Shown: in pieces, positions 8,185 to 17,461 of the stretch
Numbering within the stretch: position 1 is the stretch's first letter
Layout of the letters: every line of letters starts with the position of its first letter
Assembly (NCBI GenBank): GCA_964636225.1
Contig: CAZWQM010000007.1
Span: forward strand, 1-64,000
Source of the DNA: UBA1858 sp964636225
Lineage (GTDB): Bacteria; Pseudomonadota; Gammaproteobacteria; UBA4575
DNA: 64,000 nt
Reading direction: 5' to 3'
Notes under the pieces: generated by a model
What the model was told of the DNA's origin: nothing
The model's database searches: none
The model's input: only the letters and a program-made list of their open reading frames with translations
Made by a program: the position numbers and the translations under genes

Positions 8185-10329
8185 CTATCGCGTCAGGTTG
8201 AGTTGTTCGTCAATGATCTTCGGTGTGATGAAGATTAGCAATTCCTGCTTGTCTTCGGTACGGCTGTCACGTCGAAATAGTCTTCCTGCTACCGGAATAT
8301 CACCGAAGAATGGAACCTTAGTATAGGATTCTGTATTTTCTTCAACATATATGCCGCCGAGGACAATAGTTTGACCATTGTCGACCAACACATTTGAGGT
8401 CACTTCATTGGTGTTAATACTTGGAACACCGGAAACCACATCGCCCACACTGTCATTTGTCACTGAGACTTCCATATTGACGCGGTCATCTGGGGTGATT
8501 TGCGGTGTGACTTCCAGAGACAGTACCGCCTTTTTAAATTCAACATCCGTAGCACCACTAGATGTCTGTGATACATAAGGGATCTCGGTACCTGACTCTA
8601 TTCGTGCTGTACTTTGGTTGGCGGTAATAATGCGAGGATTCGACATCACTTCTGCCTTACTTTCAGCTTGTGCGGCAGAAAGTTCCATGTTTACAGCAAA
8701 GCCAAAAGGCAGCTTTATGAACGACAGGGCAAACTGACCCGCCCTTGTAGCTTCAGCTAGAGGCAGGTTAACGTTCAATGTATCTTCAATTGGAATTGTA
8801 TCGCCTGAAGTCAAAGGTTCTAAAAGATCCAGATTACCACCGGTAACATCTGCAACTTTGTTTTGAGCCAAGTCTTTACCATCAACATTAAATACACCAA
8901 ATTTAGCACCCAAATCTTTACTAAAGTCATCATTGGCCACCACAATTCGTGATTCGATAAGGACCTGCTTGACGGGAATATCGAGTCGGTCAATTAAACG
9001 GCGAATCTCATTTAGTTTCTGTGCAGTATCCTGAATAAGCAGAGTGTTGGTTCGGTCATCGACACTCACCTGACCTCTTTCTGACAGCAAGGTGTTGTCT
9101 GTGTCCTTTAAAAGACTAGCGAGGTCTGCAGCTTTGGCATAATTAATTTCCATGAACTCGGAGCGTAACGGTGCTAGCTCTTCAACCTGTTGCTGGGACT
9201 CAAGTTCCAGCTTTTCGCGTGCCGCTATTTCCTCATTAGGCGCGATATAAAGCACATTGCCATTTTCACGCATACCTAAGCCTTTGGTCTTAAGGATAAT
9301 ATCCAGTGCTTGATCCCAGGGAACGTTCTTTAAGCGTAACGTTAAAGAGCCACCAACGGAGTCACTGACAACTAGGTTCAGTCCGGTAAAGTCAGCAATC
9401 AGCTGAAGAACAGAACGGACTTCGATGTTCTGGAAGTTTAAAGATAAGCGTTCACCCTCGTAGGTTTTCTTGCCTCGTGCCTCGACCAGTTCATTCGGAA
9501 TCTCCCGCACTTCCAGCACATAGAGATTATCCGATTGATAGGCCAGATGCGCATAATCTGATTTTGGATTCGGCTGTACTACGACTTGCGTGTTTTTACC
9601 TTGTGCTGATGGGGATATGAATTCAACCGGAGTTGCAAAGTCTTTTACATCAAAACGTTTTTGTAAGGCTGGGGGTAGTTTTGTGTCTTCGAAACTAAGA
9701 ATTATTTTTCCACCTTGTTCAGCCAGGCTTACAGGTATGTTTGGGTTGGATAAACTAATCAACACGCGACCCGCATTGTTATCGCCACGTCTGAAGTCGA
9801 TCAGGCTGATGCTATTGTCAACGCTGGCCGTCGATGTGCGATTGCTTGAAGCTCTAGTTGGCGCTTTCTGTACCATGACTGGGTGACTGCTTGCGGGATC
9901 GCTGTCGCCGATTGTTAGAATAAAATTGTTTCCCTTAGCTTGAGTTTGATATTCCTGCAGTGAATTTAAGTTAACAACCACGCGAGTACGGCCATTTGAT
10001 TGTACGGTGTTAATCGTTTTGGCCTGGCCGATATTTATATCCTGAAAGCGGTCTTTTACTGCAAGGTCAGTGTCCGCAAAGTCCAGAGCGATACGGGCTG
10101 GATTATCTGTAGTAAAAGCTAGTGGTTCGCTGGGAACAGTATCAAACACAAGAGTAATTTCAATCTGGTTGTCAGGTAATGCAGCAACCTTGACATCATT
10201 CAGTTGATTCTCGGCAAAAACTGTCGTGCTGAAGAATAGTAAGCAGATTCCCGACAAAAGCACACCCAGTACGTTTTTTAATGAGTATTTACTGTGTTTT
10301 GAGTAATTGATATCCATGATGCTTACCAT
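8185..10329 (-). CDS. pilQ: Type IV pilus secretin PilQ
   Basis: PilQ forms the outer-membrane secretin pore through which the type IV pilus passes. The 714-residue protein has an N-terminal signal peptide ending near FSTTVFA. Two AMIN domains (about 40-130 and 165-270), which bind peptidoglycan, come next. They are followed by the secretin N0/STN domain (LNFQNIEVRSVLQLIADFTG), an N1 domain and the secretin beta-barrel core. The C-terminus holds VPFFGDIPVAGRLFRRD and LLIFITPKII, typical secretin signatures. It is last in the pilM-N-O-P-Q order. A second ATG four codons in is a possible start. Confidence 0.96.
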   Translation of the reverse strand: MVSIMDINYSKHSKYSLKNVLGVLLSGICLLFFSTTVFAENQLNDVKVAALPDNQIEITLVFDTVPSEPLAFTTDNPARIALDFADTDLAVKDRFQDINIGQAKTINTVQSNGRTRVVVNLNSLQEYQTQAKGNNFILTIGDSDPASSHPVMVQKAPTRASSNRTSTASVDNSISLIDFRRGDNNAGRVLISLSNPNIPVSLAEQGGKIILSFEDTKLPPALQKRFDVKDFATPVEFISPSAQGKNTQVVVQPNPKSDYAHLAYQSDNLYVLEVREIPNELVEARGKKTYEGERLSLNFQNIEVRSVLQLIADFTGLNLVVSDSVGGSLTLRLKNVPWDQALDIILKTKGLGMRENGNVLYIAPNEEIAAREKLELESQQQVEELAPLRSEFMEINYAKAADLASLLKDTDNTLLSERGQVSVDDRTNTLLIQDTAQKLNEIRRLIDRLDIPVKQVLIESRIVVANDDFSKDLGAKFGVFNVDGKDLAQNKVADVTGGNLDLLEPLTSGDTIPIEDTLNVNLPLAEATRAGQFALSFIKLPFGFAVNMELSAAQAESKAEVMSNPRIITANQSTARIESGTEIPYVSQTSSGATDVEFKKAVLSLEVTPQITPDDRVNMEVSVTNDSVGDVVSGVPSINTNEVTSNVLVDNGQTIVLGGIYVEENTESYTKVPFFGDIPVAGRLFRRDSRTEDKQELLIFITPKIIDEQLNLTR

Positions 10330-10384
10330 TCCATTAAGGTGTTAATCAATCTTGATTGAAGTTTGTATTTAGTCATTGCTTTTA

Positions 10385-10948
10385 TTATTCACTGAGCGCA
10401 ATCGATGAAGAGCGTTCTCGCCAACCCCCAAATTCATCCGGAACAATTTCAGCAAGCTCGACTTCATCTTCCGTGACTGAAATGATCTTGCCATTGTTTT
10501 GTCCAAGATAATTTCCTGCGAGGACTCTTTGAATTGTGTTATCCGGCGTCTTGATTAACGCCCATGTTTGATTATCCTGCTGCATGGTGCCTACCATGCG
10601 CAAAGTGTCCAATGGAAAGCTTTCCAGATATTCTGGAACTCTATTGCTATCCGGTGTGATACTTGAAAAATGCTTGGGCTTGGACTGGCCAATTTTGGGA
10701 CGAAAAATGCTCGAATCGAATGGATCATGCTTGTCCGCATTGTTGTAGATAAACGTTTTGTAAGGAATCACTTCTGGCAAAGGTTCTACGCCTTTCTGTG
10801 GTCTTGACTTAACCTCAGCCACCCATGCCTCAAGATCAGCAGTGCCTTGAGAACATCCTCCGGACAGAAGCAGGATAAAGCAGGAGGCCAGAGCATATAC
10901 CTGCTTTTTATAATTTTTAATAACCTGATTATTCACTTGTGTGTTCAT
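10385..10948 (-). CDS. pilP: Type IV pilus assembly lipoprotein PilP
   Basis: PilP is an inner-membrane lipoprotein that links the PilNO platform to PilQ. The 187-residue protein has an N-terminal hydrophobic segment ending LLLSGGC, an imperfect lipobox. A proline-rich linker follows, then the conserved core LDTLRMVGTMQQDNQTWALIKTPD with the following GNYLGQNNGKI. It lies between pilO (16 nt) and pilQ. Confidence 0.94.
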   Translation of the reverse strand: MNTQVNNQVIKNYKKQVYALASCFILLLSGGCSQGTADLEAWVAEVKSRPQKGVEPLPEVIPYKTFIYNNADKHDPFDSSIFRPKIGQSKPKHFSSITPDSNRVPEYLESFPLDTLRMVGTMQQDNQTWALIKTPDNTIQRVLAGNYLGQNNGKIISVTEDEVELAEIVPDEFGGWRERSSSIALSE

Positions 10949-10964
10949 TGTCTACGCGCAAGTC

Positions 10965-11558
10965 CTATTCTTCTTCGTTATCATCAAGATAGCGATATGT
11001 TTTGGCAGAAGCGTTCATTGTCATCTTTCCACCATCCTTATCGTCCGGCTTAAGTTGTATATTGTGAAGCGTCACAATGCGTGGCAATGCGGCAACTTCA
11101 CTGGCGAATGTCCCAAACTGGTGAAAATCACCCTGCATAACAAGCTCAATGGATTTTTCCGCATAGAATTCTTTTTCGGATTCCGGCCCCGGTTTGAATA
11201 GTTTGACTTCAAGTCCGCTGGCAAGCGCTGTTTGAGAGATATCTACAATCAACGCAGGAATTTCAGTTTTACTGGGTAGCTGACGCAGCAGAGTACCAAA
11301 TGTTCTGCGCATTTCTTCCAGCTGGGCTTTGTGCTCTTTTAAATTAGCCGCTTTTTTAACTTTAACTTCAAATGTGCTACGCAGTTCCATTTCCTTGGCT
11401 TTTGCCACATCGAAGTTGGCTAACTGGTCCTTGGTATTCAGATAAAATCCCAGGCCAATTACGGCCGCAGCAAGCAAGGCTACAAGCATAATTTTTACAG
11501 TTAATGGTGCGGTGCCAATATTGTTAAAATCCAGATTATTTATATCGGAAAATGTCAT
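10965..11558 (-). CDS. pilO: Type IV pilus inner-membrane platform protein PilO
   Basis: PilO pairs with PilN in the inner membrane and aligns the pilus machine. The 197-residue protein has one N-terminal membrane helix (about 22-43), then a coiled coil rich in Lys/Glu, then a ferredoxin-like periplasmic domain. The conserved turn LLRQLPSKTEIPALIVDIS and the core motif LVMQGDFHQFGTFASEVAALPRIV are present. It follows pilN by 6 nt. Confidence 0.95.
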   Translation of the reverse strand: MTFSDINNLDFNNIGTAPLTVKIMLVALLAAAVIGLGFYLNTKDQLANFDVAKAKEMELRSTFEVKVKKAANLKEHKAQLEEMRRTFGTLLRQLPSKTEIPALIVDISQTALASGLEVKLFKPGPESEKEFYAEKSIELVMQGDFHQFGTFASEVAALPRIVTLHNIQLKPDDKDGGKMTMNASAKTYRYLDDNEEE

Positions 11559-11564
11559 ACTGAG

Positions 11565-12131
11565 TTATTCCTCTGCTGGTATTTCTTCTGGATTTGTTTG
11601 TGCAAGTTGTAATGAGAATGAACTTACTCTAAGGCCATTATCTGTTTCGTCAGTGGATATCACACTTAGTTTTGGGTTGGTCAGCCATTCTGATTGTTCA
11701 ATGTTTCTCATATAAGATGATACGCGTGCGTTGGACTCTGCTTTACCTTCGAGATTAATCTGGTTGCCATTTTGTGTTAATTCAGACAGATACACACTGT
11801 CCGGCAGTGTTTTTACAATTTCATCAAACAAATGGACAATGCTTGGACGTGTGGCCTGAAGGTTTTGGATTACCTCCATGCGTTCAACCAGCGCGCGTCT
11901 TGTTGCATCCAGCTTTTGAATTTCTTTGATCTTTTCATCCAGCACGACAATTTCATTGGTCAAGTAAGCGTTACGTCTTTCCTGGCCTTTAATTTTTGCG
12001 TCCACTTGAAAATGAACTAGCAAAACGGCAAGGACTGCAACCGCTGCACCGGCAGCCAACATAATAAAAAATTCTTGCTGCTTTTCTTTTCGCAGTGTTG
12101 CGCGCCATGGAAGTAAATTAATTTTAGCCAT
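11565..12131 (-). CDS. pilN: Type IV pilus inner-membrane platform protein PilN
   Basis: PilN is a bitopic protein whose short cytoplasmic tail binds PilM. The N-terminus MAKINLLPWR is the conserved PilM-binding motif INLLPWR. A membrane helix (about 23-42), a coiled coil and a periplasmic ferredoxin-like fold follow over 188 residues. It lies 5 nt after pilM, so the two are translated from one message. Confidence 0.96.
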   Translation of the reverse strand: MAKINLLPWRATLRKEKQQEFFIMLAAGAAVAVLAVLLVHFQVDAKIKGQERRNAYLTNEIVVLDEKIKEIQKLDATRRALVERMEVIQNLQATRPSIVHLFDEIVKTLPDSVYLSELTQNGNQINLEGKAESNARVSSYMRNIEQSEWLTNPKLSVISTDETDNGLRVSSFSLQLAQTNPEEIPAEE

Positions 12132-12136
12132 AATGT

Positions 12137-13198
12137 TTAATCAAAAGCCCTCAATGCTAGACCGCAAGCGATTAGTAGAGCTGGCGCATCCTGACCCAAT
12201 GCCTGAGGGTTAACTTTTGCACCCAGCGAAACATGATTGAATGGATTCGCGGTGGTCACTGAGATACCTAATTCTTTCTGGATTCTTTCATCCAGTCCCG
12301 GGATAGAAGCACAACCACCCGCAAGGACAATGTGGTCCACGGTCGAATGTTGACTGGCCGAGTAGAAAAACTGTAAAAAACGGTTGGCTTGCTGCGCGAC
12401 CGTCAGCTTGAAAGGCTCCAGCAGATCAGTAATGTAATTATCGGGTAATCCCCCTTCTTTTTTGGCCAGACCTGCTTCTTCATATGTCAGACCGTACTGA
12501 TGCATGATTTCTTCAGTCAATTGCTTGCCACCAAAAGGCTGTTCACGCGTATAGATCATGGTGCCGTTTTGTATGACGTTCAAACTGGTCATAGTGGAAC
12601 CAATATCCAATATACCGACGGTTTTATCAATGCCCTGCCCTGGAATCTTATCGGCCAATAGAGGATAAACACTTTCAATTGCGTACGCTTCCACGTCGAC
12701 CACGACCGGCGTCAGTCCGGCCACTTTGGCAGCTGCCACTCTCATTTCAACATTTTCACTGCGTGAAGCAGCCAAAAGCACATCCACAGTATCAGGATTG
12801 CCCTCGGTTGGGCCAAGCACATTGAAGTCCAGATTAACTTCTTCCAGTGCATAGGGAATATATTGGTCAGCTTCGATTTGAATCTGGCCCTCCATCTCCG
12901 GATCCGATAGCGAGGAAGGCATTGTGATCACTTTGGTAATAACGGCGGAGCCGGCAACCGCTAATGTGCATTTTTTAGCCTTGGTGCCTGTTCGCTTGAG
13001 TACTTTTCGTATAGAGTTGCCAACCGCGTCTATATCTGAAATAACTTTTTCAGTGATACAGTTTGCCGGGAGAGGTTCTACACCATAATGTTCAACCCGG
13101 TATCCAGAACCGCTATGAGATAGCTCTAATACCTTTACTGAGGTTGAGCTAATATCAATCCCGATAACTGGATTTTTTCGCGAAGTAAATGGAAGCAC
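12137..13198 (-). CDS. pilM: Type IV pilus actin-like ATPase PilM
   Basis: PilM is a cytoplasmic FtsA/actin-like ATP-binding protein that recruits PilN and couples the assembly motors. The 353-residue protein shows the phosphate-1 loop VIGIDISSTSVKVLEL, a phosphate-2 loop (GILDIGSTMTSLNVI) and the adenosine motif IVLAGGCASIPGLDE. The start codon is GTG (13196-13198). It is first in the pilMNOPQ-aroKB unit and faces mrcA across a 178-nt divergent gap. Confidence 0.96.
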   Translation of the reverse strand: MLPFTSRKNPVIGIDISSTSVKVLELSHSGSGYRVEHYGVEPLPANCITEKVISDIDAVGNSIRKVLKRTGTKAKKCTLAVAGSAVITKVITMPSSLSDPEMEGQIQIEADQYIPYALEEVNLDFNVLGPTEGNPDTVDVLLAASRSENVEMRVAAAKVAGLTPVVVDVEAYAIESVYPLLADKIPGQGIDKTVGILDIGSTMTSLNVIQNGTMIYTREQPFGGKQLTEEIMHQYGLTYEEAGLAKKEGGLPDNYITDLLEPFKLTVAQQANRFLQFFYSASQHSTVDHIVLAGGCASIPGLDERIQKELGISVTTANPFNHVSLGAKVNPQALGQDAPALLIACGLALRAFD

Positions 13199-13262
13199 GT
13201 TTAGTTTCCGTTAGTTATTTAGTGTAATTGTATTCTTTATAAAATTATGAGCCGAACTCTAT

Positions 13263-13286
13263 AACAAGATGTGTGAACAAGATGTG
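13263..13286. repeat. Tandem 11-nt direct repeat in the pilM/mrcA divergent promoter region
   Basis: AACAAGATGTG occurs at 13263-13273 and again at 13276-13286, separated by TG, so the repeat period is 13 nt. It lies 65-88 nt upstream of the pilM start and 91-114 nt upstream of mrcA. A regulatory role is possible but not shown by sequence. Confidence 0.6.
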
Positions 13287-13376
13287 AGTTTTTGACAATT
13301 TAACCTACCAGAGAACTCTTTCATATCTTTCTTGCCTTAGATTCGTAACTTACAGAATTAATAACATTTTAATCAT

Positions 13377-15848
13377 ATGTCATTGAACATAAAGTTGTTT
13401 AAACTGGGTTTTATCGGATTAATCGTGATGTCCGTCGCAGTGGTCGCTGTTATCGCTACTGCTTACCTAATTTATTCACCTCAACTTCCTCCGGTAAGCT
13501 CTTTAAGAGACGTTCAATTACAAACACCTTTGAAGGTTTATAGCCGTGAAGGCCAGCTCATCGCGCTGTTTGGTGAGAAGCGGCGAATTCCTTTGCATTA
13601 TCAGGAACTTCCCCAAACTATGGTCGATGCGTTCCTGGCTGCGGAAGACGATCGATTCTTTGAACATCCCGGAGTTGACTACCAAGGTCTGCTAAGAGCG
13701 GTGATTAATCTAGCCCTCACCGGACAAAAGGCACAGGGTGGTAGCACGATCACCATGCAACTGGCGCGAAACTTCTTTCTCACGCCAGAGAGAACCTACA
13801 CACGTAAAATCAAGGAAATACTCCTGGCGTTAAGAATCGAGGATGAGCTGACTAAACAGGAAATTCTCGAACTGTATTTGAATAAGATTTATCTTGGCCA
13901 AAGAGCTTATGGGGTGGGAGCGGCGGCGGAAGTTTATTACGGTAAAAGTGTTGATGAACTTTCGTTGGAACAAATTGCGATGATTGCTGGTTTACCCAAA
14001 GCACCTTCCAAATTTAATCCCATTAGTAACCTCGAACGTGCAGCGGTACGTAGGGATTATGTTCTGGGACGTATGCTTGAACTTGAAAAAATTACACAGG
14101 AAGAATACCTGACCGCGATTGCAACGCCGGTGGAAGCCAAACGCTATGCGGTCAAAATAGAAGTAAACGCACCTTACATAGGAGAAATGGTGCGTGCGCA
14201 TATGATTGAATTGTATGGCGATGACGCCTATTCCGCAGGATACAATGTCTACACTACGATTGAGGCCAGTAAGCAACGCGCTGCGGAGGATGCGGTTCAA
14301 AGTGGTGTAATAGCCTATGATCTGAGGCACGGATATGGTGGTCCGGAAGGCAGTATTCCAGTAGACAGGCTTAACGATGTTCAGGTATTGGCAGAGCTGG
14401 TGGCCAATATGCCCGAAGTGGGCGGGTTGAAACCTGGTGTAGTGGCTGAAATCAAGGAGGGCACAGCCATTGTGGCATTGGCCAAAGAGATTATTCAGCT
14501 TGACCTTAGTGGTGTGCAATGGGCCAGACAATACAAAACCCAAAACAGCATGGGCCCCAAAATCAAGGCTATCACCGATGTGTTGAAGATGGGTGACATT
14601 ATTCGAGTGGTAAATACCGCCAAAGGCTGGCAGCTACGTCAAATTCCTAAAGTCAGTAGTGCCCTGGTATCACTGCAACCGGAGGATGGGGCCATTCTGG
14701 CTTTAACTGGCGGGTTCGATTTTTATGCCAGTAAATTTAACCGCGTGACTCAGGCCAGAAGACAGCCCGGTTCCTCATTTAAGCCTTTCATCTATTCGGC
14801 GGCGATTGAAGCCGGATTCACACCGGCCAGTGTGATCAATGATGCGCCGTTAGTGTTTGAAGATCAGGTAACCGAAGATTCCTGGCGGCCACAAAACTAT
14901 TCCGGTAAATTTTTTGGGCCTACTAGAATGCGTCTGGCACTGACCAAATCAAGGAACATGGTGTCGATTCGGTTACTTAGAGATATCGGCCGCAAATTTG
15001 CAATTGATTATGCGGGTAAATTTGGTTTTGACACAGAAAGATTACCTAAAGATCTGACATTGGCGCTAGGCAGTGGTGCAGTGGAACCCCTAACGTTGGC
15101 CAATGCATATGCGGTACTGGCAAATGGTGGTTATAAGGTCGATGCGTATTTCATAGATCGAATTGAGGGGCCTGACGATGAAGTTCTATTTAGGGCCAAC
15201 CCAGTTCGTGTATGTGATGAGGAATGCACACGCCTGGCCACTGAGATTTCCGTACATGCTGAAGAACGTGCCGAATTGGGGTTAACGGAGTCGATTGGTT
15301 CGGAAAATGCTGAAATTCGTATTGCCCCAAGGGTAATTTCTGAATCGAATGCCTACCAAATCGACAGCATGCTTAAAGATGTTATTAAATTTGGTACCGG
15401 GCAACGTGCCTTGACCCTGAATCGAAAAGATTTGGCCGGCAAGACCGGCACCACCAATGACCAGCATGATGCCTGGTTTGCTGGATATCATCCGCATGTG
15501 ACGACCGTGGTTTGGATGGGTTTTGATGAAAACCGCCCATTGGGACGCAATGAAGTCGGTGGCGTGGCGGCACTCCCGATCTGGATTGATTACATGCGTG
15601 TGGCGCTGCAGGGTGAACCCTTGATTGAACGGGCATTGCCCCAGGATATGGTCATTCTTCGCGTAGATCCGGATACCGGCGCGATTGTGGACCAGGAAAG
15701 CGGCTACGGAATTGAGGAAGCCTTCCATATTGATCAGGTGCCAGGTCTGCAACGTTTTGTACCCTCAAGGCAGATTCATGTTGAGAACAACGACCCAGAA
15801 AATTTGGACACTACTCGCCCCATCAGTATTCCGGAGCAGTTATTCTAG
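13377..15848 (+). CDS. mrcA: Penicillin-binding protein 1A (bifunctional glycosyltransferase/transpeptidase)
   Basis: This enzyme polymerises and cross-links peptidoglycan in the periplasm. The 823-residue protein has an N-terminal membrane anchor (about 10-33). The GT51 glycosyltransferase motif AAEDDRFFEHPGVD lies near residue 88 and GGSTITMQLARN follows. An OB-like insert precedes the transpeptidase, whose active site SSFK begins at S466. SRNMVS (SxN) and KTGTTND (K689-T-G) complete the triad. The length fits gammaproteobacterial PBP1A (about 820-850). It is transcribed away from pilMNOPQ and ends 9 nt from the convergent hemE. The symbol ponA is also used. Confidence 0.97.
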   Translation: MSLNIKLFKLGFIGLIVMSVAVVAVIATAYLIYSPQLPPVSSLRDVQLQTPLKVYSREGQLIALFGEKRRIPLHYQELPQTMVDAFLAAEDDRFFEHPGVDYQGLLRAVINLALTGQKAQGGSTITMQLARNFFLTPERTYTRKIKEILLALRIEDELTKQEILELYLNKIYLGQRAYGVGAAAEVYYGKSVDELSLEQIAMIAGLPKAPSKFNPISNLERAAVRRDYVLGRMLELEKITQEEYLTAIATPVEAKRYAVKIEVNAPYIGEMVRAHMIELYGDDAYSAGYNVYTTIEASKQRAAEDAVQSGVIAYDLRHGYGGPEGSIPVDRLNDVQVLAELVANMPEVGGLKPGVVAEIKEGTAIVALAKEIIQLDLSGVQWARQYKTQNSMGPKIKAITDVLKMGDIIRVVNTAKGWQLRQIPKVSSALVSLQPEDGAILALTGGFDFYASKFNRVTQARRQPGSSFKPFIYSAAIEAGFTPASVINDAPLVFEDQVTEDSWRPQNYSGKFFGPTRMRLALTKSRNMVSIRLLRDIGRKFAIDYAGKFGFDTERLPKDLTLALGSGAVEPLTLANAYAVLANGGYKVDAYFIDRIEGPDDEVLFRANPVRVCDEECTRLATEISVHAEERAELGLTESIGSENAEIRIAPRVISESNAYQIDSMLKDVIKFGTGQRALTLNRKDLAGKTGTTNDQHDAWFAGYHPHVTTVVWMGFDENRPLGRNEVGGVAALPIWIDYMRVALQGEPLIERALPQDMVILRVDPDTGAIVDQESGYGIEEAFHIDQVPGLQRFVPSRQIHVENNDPENLDTTRPISIPEQLF

Positions 15849-15857
15849 AATTTGCAA

Positions 15858-16925
15858 TCAGTTTTGTTTTATCGATGCGCTGTATTCATGCACATAATCG
15901 ACCAGCGTTTTCATTTTCTCCGGCTCGATGGCCGGGTGAATACCATGACCCAGATTAAACACATGGCCGGTATCTTTACCGTAATCATCCAGGACTTGTT
16001 TGGCATGTTGTTTTATAGAGGTCTCCGAGCTATATAAAACAGCCGGATCGAGATTGCCCTGCAAAGCTACTTTATCTCCAATTATACGACTGGCTTCACC
16101 GATATTTACGGTCCAGTCGAGTCCAACAGCATTTGCGCCACTATTCGCCAACTCTGCCAGTGAGTGATTGGCACCTTTGGAAAATAAGGTCACAGGAATG
16201 GTCTGCCCATCGTATTCACGATGCAACTTTTCAACAATACGTGTCATGGAACCCAATGAGAATTGGCGATAATCCTCAGGGGTCAGCGCACCTCCCCAGG
16301 TATCAAACACCATCACAGCCTGGGCCCCGGATTCGATTTGTGCGTTCAAATAGGTCGCTACGCTGTCACTTAGAATATCCAGCAATTTTTGCATTTCAGC
16401 AGGTCTGTCATACAGCATACCTTTGACCTTGCTGAAATCTTTGGATGATCCACCTTCCACCATATAAGTAGCCAGAGTCCATGGGCTGCCTGAAAAACCA
16501 ATCAAAGGCACGCGTCCATTCAGTTCTTTTCGTATCAGCGACACGGCATCAGTGACATAACGCAATTCGCCGTCAGGATCAGGGACCGCAAGTTTATCAA
16601 TATCGTTTACAGAGTTGATGGGACGCGTAAAAACAGGGCCATCACCTTCCCGGAATTCCAGCCCCAATCCCATTGCGTCGGGAATGGTCAAAATATCAGA
16701 AAATAAGATTGCGGCATCCAGTTCAAAACGATCCAGTGGCTGTAACGTCACTTCGCAGGCCAGTTCAGGCGTCTTGCAAAGGGTCAGAAAGTCTCCCGCT
16801 TTTTGTCGGGTCGCCCGATATTCGGGTAGGTACCGACCGGCTTGGCGCATAATCCAGATGGGTGTTTTGTCGACGGGTTGGCGCAAAAGAGCGCGAATGA
16901 AGCGATCATTTTTTAATGCAGACAT
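15858..16925 (-). CDS. hemE: Uroporphyrinogen decarboxylase HemE
   Basis: HemE decarboxylates uroporphyrinogen III to coproporphyrinogen III in haem synthesis. The 355-residue protein has the substrate-binding N-terminus RQAGRYLPEYRATR, ILFSDILTIPDAMG with the catalytic Asp, and the conserved SGSPWTLATYMVEGG. Length is normal. Haem made here would feed CtaB and CtaA at 27550-29488. In pseudomonads hemE is on the damX side of the same pil/aro cluster; here it lies on the mrcA side. Confidence 0.97.
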   Translation of the reverse strand: MSALKNDRFIRALLRQPVDKTPIWIMRQAGRYLPEYRATRQKAGDFLTLCKTPELACEVTLQPLDRFELDAAILFSDILTIPDAMGLGLEFREGDGPVFTRPINSVNDIDKLAVPDPDGELRYVTDAVSLIRKELNGRVPLIGFSGSPWTLATYMVEGGSSKDFSKVKGMLYDRPAEMQKLLDILSDSVATYLNAQIESGAQAVMVFDTWGGALTPEDYRQFSLGSMTRIVEKLHREYDGQTIPVTLFSKGANHSLAELANSGANAVGLDWTVNIGEASRIIGDKVALQGNLDPAVLYSSETSIKQHAKQVLDDYGKDTGHVFNLGHGIHPAIEPEKMKTLVDYVHEYSASIKQN

Positions 16926-16961
16926 GAAAAAAATACGAATAGGTTATTGGCTTTCTTGATA

Positions 16962-16997
16962 GGCAAAGCGTAGCCGAAGATGAGTGGCAAGCGAAGC
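16962..16997. repeat. Short imperfect direct repeat upstream of hemE
   Basis: GGCAAAGCGTAGC (16962-16974) and GGCAAGCGAAGC (16986-16997) lie 24 nt apart in the 80-nt gap between yqeY and hemE. It may be a chance or repetitive-element fragment. No U-tract typical of a terminator is attached. Confidence 0.4.
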
Positions 16998-17005
16998 GAT
17001 AATTA

Positions 17006-17461
17006 TTAGCTTAAGCGGGATTTGATAAGTTTGCTGACCTGGCTCATATCGGCACGTCCTTGCAATTCCGGCTTAAGTTCGGCCATAACAGCACCCATGT
17101 CTTTCATGGAGGTGGCTGAAGTTTTTACCAGCGCCTGTTCAATTAACTGGTTGATATCCTCCTCACTGAGCGCCTGCGGCAAATATTCACTAATGATGGC
17201 CAGTTCGGATTTCTCAGTGTCTGCCAGGTCTTCTCGACCCGCTTTTTCGAATTGCTCTATGGATTCGCGTCGCTGTTTGGCCATTTTGTCCAGAATACTA
17301 ATCATATCTTGGTCGCTGACATCTGAGCGGGTATCGACTTCAACTTGCTTTACGGCGGATAGAATCAGGCGAATAGTTGCCAGTCGTTGTTTATCGCCAG
17401 ATTTCATGGCAGACTTCATTTCTGCCACGATTTGTTCTTTAAGTTTATTAAAATCAGACAC
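17006..17461 (-). CDS. yqeY: GatB/YqeY domain protein
   Basis: This 151-residue protein is a stand-alone homologue of the C-terminal tRNA-binding domain of the GatB amidotransferase subunit. Its precise role is unsettled. The core reads KSGDKQRLATIRLILSAVKQ, then AIISEYLPQALSEEDI and MKDMGAVMAELKP, all family hallmarks. The start codon is GTG (17459-17461), immediately after the rpsU TAA at 17462-17464. It is therefore translationally coupled to rpsU, as in many proteobacteria where it sits between rpsU and dnaG. Confidence 0.92.
   Translation of the reverse strand: MSDFNKLKEQIVAEMKSAMKSGDKQRLATIRLILSAVKQVEVDTRSDVSDQDMISILDKMAKQRRESIEQFEKAGREDLADTEKSELAIISEYLPQALSEEDINQLIEQALVKTSATSMKDMGAVMAELKPELQGRADMSQVSKLIKSRLS

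Noticed and set aside
13992..14543. 183-codon open frame antisense to mrcA
   Set aside because: It lies wholly within the well-supported PBP1A gene, has no ribosome binding sequence or recognisable domain, and its composition is that of a reverse-frame shadow.
15282..15752. 156-codon open frame antisense to the 3' part of mrcA
   Set aside because: Shadow of the transpeptidase domain; no start signals or domain.
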